DNA from: Lysobacterales bacterium UBA5700
Lineage (GTDB): Bacteria > Pseudomonadota > Gammaproteobacteria > Xanthomonadales > Xanthomonadaceae
Reading direction: 5' to 3'
DNA: 11,070 bases
NCBI GenBank assembly: GCA_002420085.1
Contig: DIHI01000135.1
Span: 54,845 to 65,914 of the forward strand
The translations under genes were made by a program, and so were the position numbers. Numbering within the stretch: the stretch's first letter is position 1; every line of letters begins with the position of its first letter. The notes under the pieces were generated by a model. It made no database searches. It had not been told where the DNA came from and saw only the letters and a program-made list of their open reading frames with translations. Positions 1 through 6,976 of this stretch are shown in pieces.

Positions 1-1863
1 GAGCAGCGGGCAGCCGCGCAACGGCGACGGCGGCGTGTTCACATCGTGATAGCTCTGTTGGCCGGTTTTTTTTCAACAGTGTCTTTTGCTGTCTTTTATG
101 CAAGAGCGGTGGCCTGGGAGCGCACGAGACAGGCCGAGCAGGCTGAAACGGAGGCAGCAATGGCTAAGGTCGAGACGCGAGAAGCCTTGATGCAATTAGA
201 GTCGATCACTCGCGCGCACGATGGCCTGATGCGCAAGCAAGAAGCACTGATTGCCGAGTTGAACGCGCGTGATGCGACCTATGCACGTGCGGTCAGCGCC
301 GAGGTGTTGGAAATCGCGAGGGATCCCAGAGGCTTGCAAGCCCTGGAGTTGTACAACCAAGGGCAGATAGGGCAGGCACGGTCGGTGCTCACTGCCCTGG
401 TTGCGGCGGAACAGCAGGCGCGGGAGATCGCGTCCAAAATTCAACACGCCGCCCATTTGCGCACGATTGCGGAGTTGACCGAAAACGCCATCGGCCGCGA
501 CGGAACGACCACCGATCAGGCGATTGCTGATTACGAGGCGGTGGTGGCGTCGTATGCCATAGCTGAGGATTGGTATGCCCTCGCGGAACTGTACCGACAG
601 AAGGGTTCGTTGCCGCAGGCCGAACGCGCAGCACGCGCCATGCTGGCAGTGGCCGAGACTGACCGGGATCAGGCACTGGCGCTGATTCTGCTAGGCGATG
701 TGCAGCAGGCGCAGGGCGATCTAACGGCGGCGCTGGAGAATTACCAACGTACAATCGAGATCATGGAGCGGCTGACGAGCGCGGACCCAAACAATGCGGA
801 GGCGCAGCGCGATCTGGCGTTGAGTCTGGATAGGCTGGGCGATGTGCAGCAGGTGCAGGGCGATCTAACGGCGGCGCTGGCAAATTATCGGCTTAGCCTG
901 GATATTCGAGAGTTTCAGGATATCGCGGCCCCACGCTACGCGGAGGAAGTGCAGCGCGATCTGGCGTCGAGTCTGGAAAGGCTGGGAGATTTGCAGCGGA
1001 TGCAGGGCGATCTACCGGCGGCGCTGGAGAATTACCAGCGTAGATTAGAGATCATGGAGCGGCTGGCGAGCGCGTACCCAAGCAGCGTGGGAGTGCAGCG
1101 CGATCTGGCGTCGAGTCTGGAAAGGCTAGGCGATGTGCGAGGAGCGCAGGGCGATCTACCGGCGGCGCTGGTGAATTACAGGGATAGCCTGGATATCCGA
1201 GAGTTGCAGGCGAGCGCGGACCCGAGCAACGCGGAGATGCAGCGCGATCTGGCGCTAAATTTAGATAGGGTGGGGGATGTGCTGCGAGCGCAGGGCGATC
1301 TGACTGCGGCGCTGGTGTATTTCCGACGCAGTCTGGTTATTCGCGAGCGGCTGGCGAGTGCGGACCTGAGTAACTTGCAGGCACAGCGTGATTTGGCGCT
1401 GAGTCTGGATAGGGTAGGCGATGTGCAGCAGGTGCAAGGCGATCTACCGGCGGCGCTGGCGAATTTCCGACGCGGTCTGGCGATCCACGAGCGGCTGGCG
1501 AGCGCGGACTCTAGCAATGCGTGGGCGCAACGTGATCTGTCGGTGAGTCTGGGCAGGCTGGGCGCTGTACAGCAGGCGCAGGGCGATCAGAGGGAGGCGG
1601 TGGCGAATTTCCGGCACAGTCTGACGATTGCCGAGCGGCTGGCGAGCGCGGACCCGAGCAGTGCGGAAGCGCAGCGCGATCTGTGGCGGAGCCACATCAG
1701 GCTGGCGCAGATTACCTTCGATCAGGGCGACACCCAAGCCGTTGAAACCCATTACCGTGCCGCGTACACCACGCTCAAAGCGATGGCGGGGCGTGGCATG
1801 CATTTGTCACCGAACGATCACGACTGGCTCGCCTGGCTTCGCAGGCAATTGAACATCCCCTGA
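1..1863 (+). CDS. Membrane-anchored TPR-repeat protein, 5' end outside window
   Basis: The frame is open from base 1 through the first in-window start (GTG at 46) to a TGA at 1861-1863. No ribosome binding site precedes that GTG, and the codons before it encode an Arg-rich stretch leading into a hydrophobic segment, so this is most likely the C-terminal part of a longer protein. Order seen: RRRRR (about bases 25-39), one membrane helix (IVIALLAGFFSTVSFAVF, about 43-96), a charged Ala/Glu-rich coiled coil (about 110-310), a TPR-like helical region, then seven repeats of about 48 residues starting at 691, 835, 982, 1126, 1270, 1414 and 1558, plus a degenerate eighth at 1702. The repeat core is LGDVQxxQGDLxAAL, then a Tyr/Phe-Arg helix, ERLASADPSNAE and QRDLALSLDR. 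Such tails are known from bacterial proteins carrying TIR, caspase-like or STAND domains upstream of the membrane segment. The repeats would bind protein partners. The N-terminal function cannot be seen here, so a defence or signalling role is inference. Confidence 0.85.
   Translation, partial: EQRAAAQRRRRRVHIVIALLAGFFSTVSFAVFYARAVAWERTRQAEQAETEAAMAKVETREALMQLESITRAHDGLMRKQEALIAELNARDATYARAVSAEVLEIARDPRGLQALELYNQGQIGQARSVLTALVAAEQQAREIASKIQHAAHLRTIAELTENAIGRDGTTTDQAIADYEAVVASYAIAEDWYALAELYRQKGSLPQAERAARAMLAVAETDRDQALALILLGDVQQAQGDLTAALENYQRTIEIMERLTSADPNNAEAQRDLALSLDRLGDVQQVQGDLTAALANYRLSLDIREFQDIAAPRYAEEVQRDLASSLERLGDLQRMQGDLPAALENYQRRLEIMERLASAYPSSVGVQRDLASSLERLGDVRGAQGDLPAALVNYRDSLDIRELQASADPSNAEMQRDLALNLDRVGDVLRAQGDLTAALVYFRRSLVIRERLASADLSNLQAQRDLALSLDRVGDVQQVQGDLPAALANFRRGLAIHERLASADSSNAWAQRDLSVSLGRLGAVQQAQGDQREAVANFRHSLTIAERLASADPSSAEAQRDLWRSHIRLAQITFDQGDTQAVETHYRAAYTTLKAMAGRGMHLSPNDHDWLAWLRRQLNIP
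691..1845 (+). repeat. 144-bp tandem DNA repeat encoding TPR-like units
   Basis: Seven head-to-tail units start at 691, 835, 982, 1126, 1270, 1414 and 1558, with a diverged eighth from 1702. The spacing is exactly 144 bp except for one unit of 147 bp (835-981), so the frame is always kept. The segments CAGGGCGATCT and GCGCAGCGCGATCTGGCG recur nearly unchanged between units, while the helix-B segment varies more. This is an internal coding repeat, which could change copy number by slippage or recombination without breaking the frame. Confidence 0.9.
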
Positions 1864-2017
1864 CCATGCCTGCCTACCTGGACAAACCGTAGCGCCCTGT
1901 TGGCGCGCAGCGACGAGGGGGGTGGACCATGGGCGGGAATAATCCGCGCCTCGTTGGCCATGTCCTGGCGGGTGGCACGGGCATTCATGTACTCATCGCG
2001 TGAGCGAACGGAGTTGG

Positions 2018-2809
2018 CTACTCGTCTTCGTCGTCTGCCACATCCAATTCGGTCAGCATGCGCTTGCGGGCGCGCAAGGTCACCGCATCTGCCGGATCGC
2101 CCGCCACGCGGTAGGCTTTGAAGACATGTGCGCGGCCGGCGCTCGGATTAGCAACGTTGGTTGTGGCGATCTCGTTCGTGCGCAGATCGAAGCTATAGGC
2201 GACGACGACCTGATCCACTTCGCGCCGCGTGAGCGTGCCGACCTCAACAAGGTCGGCATCGACGGCGTGACCGTCCGGAACGATGAGTGTGCGGCGGTGC
2301 GCGGTGCCGTCGGCCAGCGCGAAGGGCGTGGGCGCGACGTACATTTTGCGGTCGCGCACGAGAATGTCGCCGTAGCTGCCGAAGCCCCGGAAGCTTTTGT
2401 TCTTGTGGATGTAGGTGTTGTCGGTATTCAAGAAGCTGCCGTGACACAAGACGAGATCGAGGACGGGATAGCGGTTGCCGTCCGGGTTCACGGGATAGCG
2501 CCCGAACACGTAGTAGACCTGCCGCCCGTTATGCTCGCCGCAGGGAACCTGGCTGTTGCAGTCGTAATCGGCCTCGCGGCCCGGATACGCAAGACCTTTC
2601 AGCTCGAAGCCTTCGGCGAAACGCACGAGGCGGAAATCCGGGTAGGAGTTGCGGCCCGGCGAGTCGAAGTTGAGATTCACGGCTTCGAGCCGCCGCTTGA
2701 ACCAGTTCTGGAAATGAAACTCTTTGTCGCTGCGGCCTTCGCGCTCGATCAGCTCGCCGCGCTGGATGGCCTGCACGCATTCTTTGAACAGGGATGAGGC
2801 ATTCGACAC
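2018..2809 (-). CDS. PD-(D/E)XK restriction endonuclease-like protein
   Basis: This 263-residue protein is the likely nuclease of a restriction-modification pair. The start chosen is GTG at 2809-2807. The same frame stays open for about 300 bases further upstream, but that part lies inside the methyltransferase gene and reads as low-complexity shadow translation, whereas well-formed sequence begins at SNASSLFKECVQ. The GTG follows the methyltransferase stop by 2 nt, with a GGAG about 11 nt upstream. Catalytic-core residues seen: Glu30 in EFHFQNWFKRRL, then PD at 57-58 and ELK at 69-71 (PD-X10-ExK), preceded by GRNSY. This spacing and order fit PD-(D/E)XK nucleases, which cut DNA with Mg2+. 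The rest is a mixed alpha/beta region with aromatic patches (VYYVFGRYP, RGFGSYGDILV) and an acidic tail ending DVADDEDE. I recognise no named enzyme. A DNA-binding partner of the methylase without cleavage activity is less likely because all expected catalytic residues are present. Confidence 0.75.
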   Translation of the reverse strand: MSNASSLFKECVQAIQRGELIEREGRSDKEFHFQNWFKRRLEAVNLNFDSPGRNSYPDFRLVRFAEGFELKGLAYPGREADYDCNSQVPCGEHNGRQVYYVFGRYPVNPDGNRYPVLDLVLCHGSFLNTDNTYIHKNKSFRGFGSYGDILVRDRKMYVAPTPFALADGTAHRRTLIVPDGHAVDADLVEVGTLTRREVDQVVVAYSFDLRTNEIATTNVANPSAGRAHVFKAYRVAGDPADAVTLRARKRMLTELDVADDEDE

Positions 2810-2825
2810 GATCAGGTCCGCTCCG
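2797..2825 (-). promoter_or_regulatory. Translational-coupling junction between methylase and nuclease genes
   Basis: Read on the minus strand, the methyltransferase stop TGA (2814-2812) is followed by TC and then the nuclease GTG (2809-2807). The only Shine-Dalgarno-like element (GGAG) lies within the final methylase codons. A ribosome ending on the methylase can restart on the nuclease, which would keep nuclease output dependent on methylase translation. The coupling is inferred from geometry. Confidence 0.5.
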
Positions 2826-5091
2826 TTGCGTTTGCATTGTTCTTGGTTGTTCCGCCGCCCGCCGCGTGAATGCGGTCGATCAGCGTTTCCGTCTCGCCGT
2901 TCGCGGTATCGAGAAGATGCAACGCGGACTCCATCGTCGGCGAACGCGAAACCTGCCGCAGGAGCTGCGCCATCACGATGATCCGCACGTCGTTGCGGCT
3001 GAGCCTGCGCCCGGAAACACGCAGCCGCTCGGCCTGCGCCTGCGCGGGCGGCGCGACGGTCCCCCAGAGATCGCCGTTCCAGCGGTGTGTCTTCATGCGT
3101 GAACGCTTGCGGCACACGAGGATGATGTCGACATCAATCGGTTCCTTCGCCTGCAACTTGGGCATCGCCAGCGACATTTCGGCCTTGATCGGATGCACGG
3201 CGCTGATCCCGAACCCGGCTTCCATCAATGCCTGCAATACGCAGCGCCAGCCTTCGGGGCGCGAATGGTGATAGGTGAACGCGAGCAACCCGTCCTCTTT
3301 CAGGACGCGGTGCGACTCGCGCCACACGGCGGCGAGCCGGTCGGTGAATCCGGCTTCATCGGCGTTTTGCACTTCGCGGTCCGAGCGCGTCGTATCCGGC
3401 TTACGGGTTCCGTCCGCCCCGAGAATGTGCCGCTGCCAGACATGGAAGAAGTCGGCGAGTTGCGAGTAATGCACGTTGTCGAAGAACGGCGGATCGGTCA
3501 GCACGGCATCCACCGAGCCATCCGGCAGGTCGGTCGATCCTGAATCCCCGCAGGAGAGATAGACGCGCTCTCCTTTGGAGAAAGCGCGGTAGGTGTCCGC
3601 GACGGGCGTTCCGATTTTCTCGGAGAGGCCGAAGATTTTTTCCGTCTTGCTACCCTTGCCTGCGATGCGAAGTTCGAACGGATCGTCCGCATAGCCGAGC
3701 GCGCGGCGGATGCGGCCCTCGAACATGGTGGAGAACGATCCCGAACTCTTGGGCGTCCCCCAGAGATTGGCCTCCAAAGGCACGCGCTCGGGCTTGAGGA
3801 TGTGGTGTGCGAACATGTGGCGCACCGCGCCCGTTCCCTCGCCCTTGTAGGAGGCGAACATGTTGTTGAACTCCAGCGCGCCGGAGAAGAGACACGTAAA
3901 GAGATCGCGCAGGACCGGATCGGGAATGTCGCGGATGCGCTCGGCCAGGATCGAAAGGCAGAGAAGCTGGCGCGCGTTGAACATCTCGTGCCAGTGGCGG
4001 TAGTTGTAGCCCAAAGCCTGGTTGGTGTTGTAGCCGGGCTCGATGGCGACCACGGGATACGCGTTCTTGCGCCGGGCCAAGGCTCGTTCCGCTTTCGTGT
4101 AGTGGCTCCGGTCTTCATCAGTGATCGGGTGGTACGCCTTGCTGCCGTCCGGCAGCAGAACCAGCTTCGCGTACATCCGGTGCGCGGGCGGCTTGCCGGA
4201 TGCGCGGATCGTCTTGGCAATCGGAAAGCTGTGATGGCACGAGCGACAGGTCGCGCGCTGTCCCTTCGCCGGACCCGTGCCCGGATCGAACGATTTCCGG
4301 CAGGAGGAACACTTCGCCTCGCGGTCCTCGACGTGAACCGCGTTGATCCCGCCGCAATGCGGACACACAGCCTGCGCCTGCGGCACCTTCTTCGGGTAGG
4401 CGTGGCGGGCGAAGATCTGTGATCCGAACAGATCCACGGACGCTGCGCAGGACGGGCAATCGACCGTCTTGACCCAGAAGGTATAGAGCACGTCGGCTTT
4501 CGTATCGTCCGGCAAGGTGGCGCGATAGTAGCTGCGCACCTCGTCGGCCACGTCGCGCTCGATGGCGCGGAAGGTTTCGAGAATGGCCTTGCGGTCGTGG
4601 ACCGAGAGCGCGCACTTCACAAGGAAATGCGCCACCGGGTTGATGTCGCGGCCAATCGCACGAGCACCCAGCTTGACGGTCTCGGCCAGCGTCGTGCCGC
4701 TGCCCATGAACGGATCGAACACCGTTCCGCCGGGGATGCGCACGGGCTTATAGAACAGGTCGAACACGTTCGCGCCGGAGGGAGCGAACGCACCGATGGT
4801 CAGCGCCCGGAAGACGGTGCCGAGACGCTGCGCCCACCACTTATGGATATGGGTGGTCGGGCGGTTGATCTCCTTGCGCCAGCTCTCGATTTCCGCGATG
4901 TCGCTCAGTGCTTCGAACGGGAACGAATCGTCCTCGATGGCGCGCGGGCCAGGCTTGGGCTCCAGGTAGACGACAGGCTGGTCGTCCGGATAGGCGAGCT
5001 GGAGCTGCGAGGTCGGATTGGCGGCCGGGGATTCCCAGCGAGACGAACGGGCCAAACTGTCCTTGCGGATTATCGTCCCTGCATGCTTCAC
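2812..5091 (-). CDS. Zn-ribbon-containing DNA methyltransferase (COG1743/DUF1156-like)
   Basis: This 759-residue enzyme probably transfers a methyl group from S-adenosylmethionine to an exocyclic amino group of DNA bases (N6-adenine or N4-cytosine). The start is GTG at 5091-5089, set by a strong GGAGGTGA site 9 nt upstream. Features in order: an HIHKWWAQRLG box (81-91) resembling the conserved HxWWARR segment of DUF1156-type methylases; SAM motif I, VFDPFMGSGTT (124-134); CxxC pairs at 212/215, 243/246, 261/264 and 282/285, likely two zinc ribbons; a roughly 230-residue middle region that may hold target recognition; motif IV, TDPPFFDNVHY (532-542), followed by LADFFHVWQRH; and a late motif GLLAFTYHHS (601-610). 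Motif I precedes motif IV with about 400 residues between them. The Zn-ribbon and DUF1156-like box suggest COG1743, but the class and target site are unknown. It lies first in an operon with the PD-(D/E)XK nuclease, as expected for a cognate R-M pair. Confidence 0.85.
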   Translation of the reverse strand: MKHAGTIIRKDSLARSSRWESPAANPTSQLQLAYPDDQPVVYLEPKPGPRAIEDDSFPFEALSDIAEIESWRKEINRPTTHIHKWWAQRLGTVFRALTIGAFAPSGANVFDLFYKPVRIPGGTVFDPFMGSGTTLAETVKLGARAIGRDINPVAHFLVKCALSVHDRKAILETFRAIERDVADEVRSYYRATLPDDTKADVLYTFWVKTVDCPSCAASVDLFGSQIFARHAYPKKVPQAQAVCPHCGGINAVHVEDREAKCSSCRKSFDPGTGPAKGQRATCRSCHHSFPIAKTIRASGKPPAHRMYAKLVLLPDGSKAYHPITDEDRSHYTKAERALARRKNAYPVVAIEPGYNTNQALGYNYRHWHEMFNARQLLCLSILAERIRDIPDPVLRDLFTCLFSGALEFNNMFASYKGEGTGAVRHMFAHHILKPERVPLEANLWGTPKSSGSFSTMFEGRIRRALGYADDPFELRIAGKGSKTEKIFGLSEKIGTPVADTYRAFSKGERVYLSCGDSGSTDLPDGSVDAVLTDPPFFDNVHYSQLADFFHVWQRHILGADGTRKPDTTRSDREVQNADEAGFTDRLAAVWRESHRVLKEDGLLAFTYHHSRPEGWRCVLQALMEAGFGISAVHPIKAEMSLAMPKLQAKEPIDVDIILVCRKRSRMKTHRWNGDLWGTVAPPAQAQAERLRVSGRRLSRNDVRIIVMAQLLRQVSRSPTMESALHLLDTANGETETLIDRIHAAGGGTTKNNANATERT

Positions 5092-5380
5092 CGAAACTCA
5101 CCTCCATCTGACCGGAGCGGTGCGGCTTCCGGTGGGTCGAGAAAGCGTGAGACGGTCAGGCGCATGACAGACTGGGAATGAATCAGAGTCTCCTCGATTG
5201 CAGCCAATCATGGCAGCCAAAGATCATGACCCCATGGCGCGCGGATCTTGCGAGAGGTGTGGAGGGTGTTGTTGCCAGTCACGATAATGACTTTCGCTGC
5301 AACGCGCAATTACGACTCAGTAAGGCCCGATGGTGAGCGGCGCGCGCCGCCCCACCGACCGAACCCGATCGCACCACCAC
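5092..5380 (-). promoter_or_regulatory. Upstream region of the methylase-nuclease operon
   Basis: This 289-bp non-coding stretch separates the membrane-protein gene from the methylase and should hold the operon promoter. On the minus strand a weak sigma-70-like pair is visible: TTGCGC (5309-5304) and TATCGT (5286-5281) with 17-nt spacing, matching three and four of six consensus bases. This would give a leader of about 180 nt. A strong ribosome binding site, GGAGGTGA, lies at 5105-5098. No hairpin followed by a T-run is visible for the upstream gene. No controller (C-protein) gene is present here. Confidence 0.3.
5200..5220. repeat. Short direct repeat upstream of methylase
   Basis: GCAGCCAA occurs at 5200-5207 and again at 5213-5220, a 13-bp period. 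Each copy is followed shortly by ATCATG (at once after the first, after a 2-nt insertion in the second). The repeat lies about 110-130 bp upstream of the methylase start. It could be an operator half-site pair or a small chance duplication; no binding protein is known for it. Confidence 0.4.
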
Positions 5381-6808
5381 TCAGTCACCGCCCCCACCAC
5401 AACCACCGCAGCCACTGCCGCCACTGCCGCCGCCATCGGAGCTGCCACCGGAACTGTCACCGTTGCTTGAAGAAGAACTCGGCATGCGCGCCTGGTGGTA
5501 GGCGGCCAGCGCGCCGCCGGCCAGCACGCTGGTGCCGGCCAGTGCCACGGCGATGCTCATGTCCTGGTCGCGCGGGACGCGCAGGGCATGCCGCCAGCGG
5601 TGCTTGGCCAGGGCGAGATAGCGATCGCCAGCCCGGCTTCGTTGCGGTGGCGAGTACCACATGATCAGGCCATAGACGAGGGTGACGATCGACAACAGCA
5701 CCAGAAATCCGACCGGTTTGTCACGGTACATGCCGATGCCGATCTTGAGACATCCGAGCACGAACAGGGCCAGCACCGGTCCGGTCGTCAATCGGGCGAT
5801 GTGGGCTCGGCGCTCGGCGTCCAGCCACAGGCCGCGCCGTTCCAGACTCGCGCCCAGTGCATCGAACTGCCGTCGGCCGAGCGTACCCGGTGGTTCGGGG
5901 GCGGCGTAGCGGGCGATGTTGGAATAGACATCGTCCAGAGGCGTTTCCAGATCGGAATCGGTGGGTCGCGTGCGCAGGGTGCGGGTGGACTCGTCCCAGT
6001 AGACCCAGCCACGCCGATGCAGCTCGGCGACGGCGGCGTCGGCGACCCGAGTCGGTCCGCCGGCCAGCATGGCGGTTTCCCAGACGCTCAGTGAGGGTGG
6101 AGATGCGGTCGGGCCGGTCCGCAGGACACGGCGTTGAATCTGGGTGATCAGTACGACCGCCATCATCAGGGCGAAGTAGAGTTTCAGAAACGGCGCGCCG
6201 GTCCAGTCGAGCGGGTTGCCGGTCAGGGCTGTTGCACTGGCGGGGAGCAACAGGGCCAGGGCAGCGAACGACAGAACACGCCGATCAAGCGCGGAAAGGC
6301 TGAGGCGTGGTTTGGGCAGCAGCCATGCCCGTGACAGGTCTACGCGCCGGAACCGCTCCGGGCGGGCGAAGCGGCTCCGGGCATCGGGCCAGTATCGCTC
6401 CGGCGGTGCTCCGAAATAGCTGGCGTAGGCGGCCACCGTGTCGGCGTACTGAGCGTGGTAACGACGACCATCGGCGGCGCGCCCGCCGGTCGGGCCATGA
6501 TGCAGGGAGACGCCCAGTACGTTCGGGCAGAAGCGCTGCCAGTAGTCGCGGCTGTCACACAGGTGCAGGTGCCAGACCTCATCGACTTCGGCGCTCGGGG
6601 TCAGTTCGATGCCCGTGACCACCGCAAGGAAACAGAAGCGGCGATATTCTTCGATCACGGCCAGTGCCTCGGACCGCGACAGCCCCTGTTCGCGCGCCAG
6701 CCGGGCGGTGAAGTCGAGCGGCTGGTCGGGGTCGTGCAACGGGTGGTCGGCGATCCGCTGCCAGAGCGCGCGTTCGGCATCGGTCCAGGTGGCAGGCGTC
6801 GGGATCAT
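5381..6808 (-). CDS. TIGR04222-like membrane protein with His-rich N-terminus and Gly/Cys tail
   Basis: This is a 475-residue protein starting at ATG 6808; a GTG two codons upstream (6814) is an alternative. The N-terminal part (about 1-140) has a conserved-looking EVDEVWHLHLCDSRDYW (74-90) followed by LHHGP (102-106), the pattern of glycine-rich-domain/DUF1399-like proteins; H80, H82, H103 and H104 could bind a metal. Membrane segments are predicted near 178-197, 206-223, 343-361, 366-384 and 417-437. A soluble stretch between the second and third contains MLAGGPTRVADAAVAELHRRGWV, a small helical unit. The end is low complexity: SSSSS, then Gly/Ser repeats, then CGGCGGGGD. Membrane proteins ending in such near-uncomplex tails are collected in TIGR04222, whose function is unknown. 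It sits between the R-M operon and the antiporter gene, with gaps of 289 and 168 bp, so it is probably its own transcription unit. The family assignment comes from pattern memory only. Confidence 0.75.
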   Translation of the reverse strand: MIPTPATWTDAERALWQRIADHPLHDPDQPLDFTARLAREQGLSRSEALAVIEEYRRFCFLAVVTGIELTPSAEVDEVWHLHLCDSRDYWQRFCPNVLGVSLHHGPTGGRAADGRRYHAQYADTVAAYASYFGAPPERYWPDARSRFARPERFRRVDLSRAWLLPKPRLSLSALDRRVLSFAALALLLPASATALTGNPLDWTGAPFLKLYFALMMAVVLITQIQRRVLRTGPTASPPSLSVWETAMLAGGPTRVADAAVAELHRRGWVYWDESTRTLRTRPTDSDLETPLDDVYSNIARYAAPEPPGTLGRRQFDALGASLERRGLWLDAERRAHIARLTTGPVLALFVLGCLKIGIGMYRDKPVGFLVLLSIVTLVYGLIMWYSPPQRSRAGDRYLALAKHRWRHALRVPRDQDMSIAVALAGTSVLAGGALAAYHQARMPSSSSSNGDSSGGSSDGGGSGGSGCGGCGGGGD

Positions 6809-6879
6809 GATCACGGTCCGCTTCGGTTTTGCGCTGGCTGGCAGCTTATCGTGAAACGATGAAGTGGTCCCTGGTCGGT

Positions 6880-6896
6880 GGCCCGTGGTTCGGGCC
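6880..6896. other. GC-rich hairpin downstream of the antiporter gene
   Basis: GGCCCG (6880-6885) and CGGGCC (6891-6896) form a perfect 6-bp stem with the 5-nt loop TGGTT. It lies 81 bp beyond the antiporter stop. No T-run follows on either strand, so it is not a standard intrinsic terminator, although it could stall RNA polymerase or protect a 3' end. Confidence 0.3.
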
Positions 6897-6934
6897 GGAG
6901 GCTGGGTGGTCTGGCAGCCGGTCGAGCGGTGGTC

Positions 6935-6963
6935 GGGGTTTGCCTGGGTTTGCCGGGGGTGGG
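6935..6963 (+). other. Candidate G-quadruplex motif
   Basis: Four G-tracts lie on the plus strand at 6935-6938, 6946-6948, 6955-6959 and 6961-6963. The loops are 7, 6 and 1 nt, which meets the standard G3+N1-7 rule. The motif begins 13 bp past the antiporter stop codon on the template strand of that gene, so a folded structure would sit in the path of RNA polymerase leaving the antiporter gene. In a genome this GC-rich the motif may also arise by chance. Confidence 0.45.
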
Positions 6964-6976
6964 TGGCCCTCCGGTG

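Noticed and set aside
1892..1906. GCGCC-CTGTT-GGCGC hairpin between the converging TPR and nuclease genes
   Set aside because: The stem has only 5 bp and no T-run follows on either strand, so a terminator call is not justified.
1818..1988. A 56-codon minus-strand frame beginning MNARATRQDMANEARIIP, 30 bp after the nuclease stop
   Set aside because: The peptide start looks somewhat protein-like, but the frame overlaps the end of the TPR gene, lacks a convincing ribosome binding site and turns low-complexity. It may be a remnant of a third gene, but this cannot be supported.
2000..2797. A 265-codon plus-strand frame opposite the nuclease gene
   Set aside because: It is a shadow of the nuclease gene with no recognisable motif and no ribosome binding site seen.
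2810..3115. Upstream extension of the nuclease frame within the methylase gene
   Set aside because: The extension is Arg/Ala-rich shadow translation of the methylase gene. The GTG at 2809, 2 nt after the methylase stop, gives a sensible N-terminus.
6845..6864. Imperfect inverted repeat (ATCGT-GAA-ACGAT core) upstream of the TIGR04222-like gene
   Set aside because: The core arms are only 5 bp and the longer match needs a bulge. Its position suits an operator, but chance occurrence is likely.
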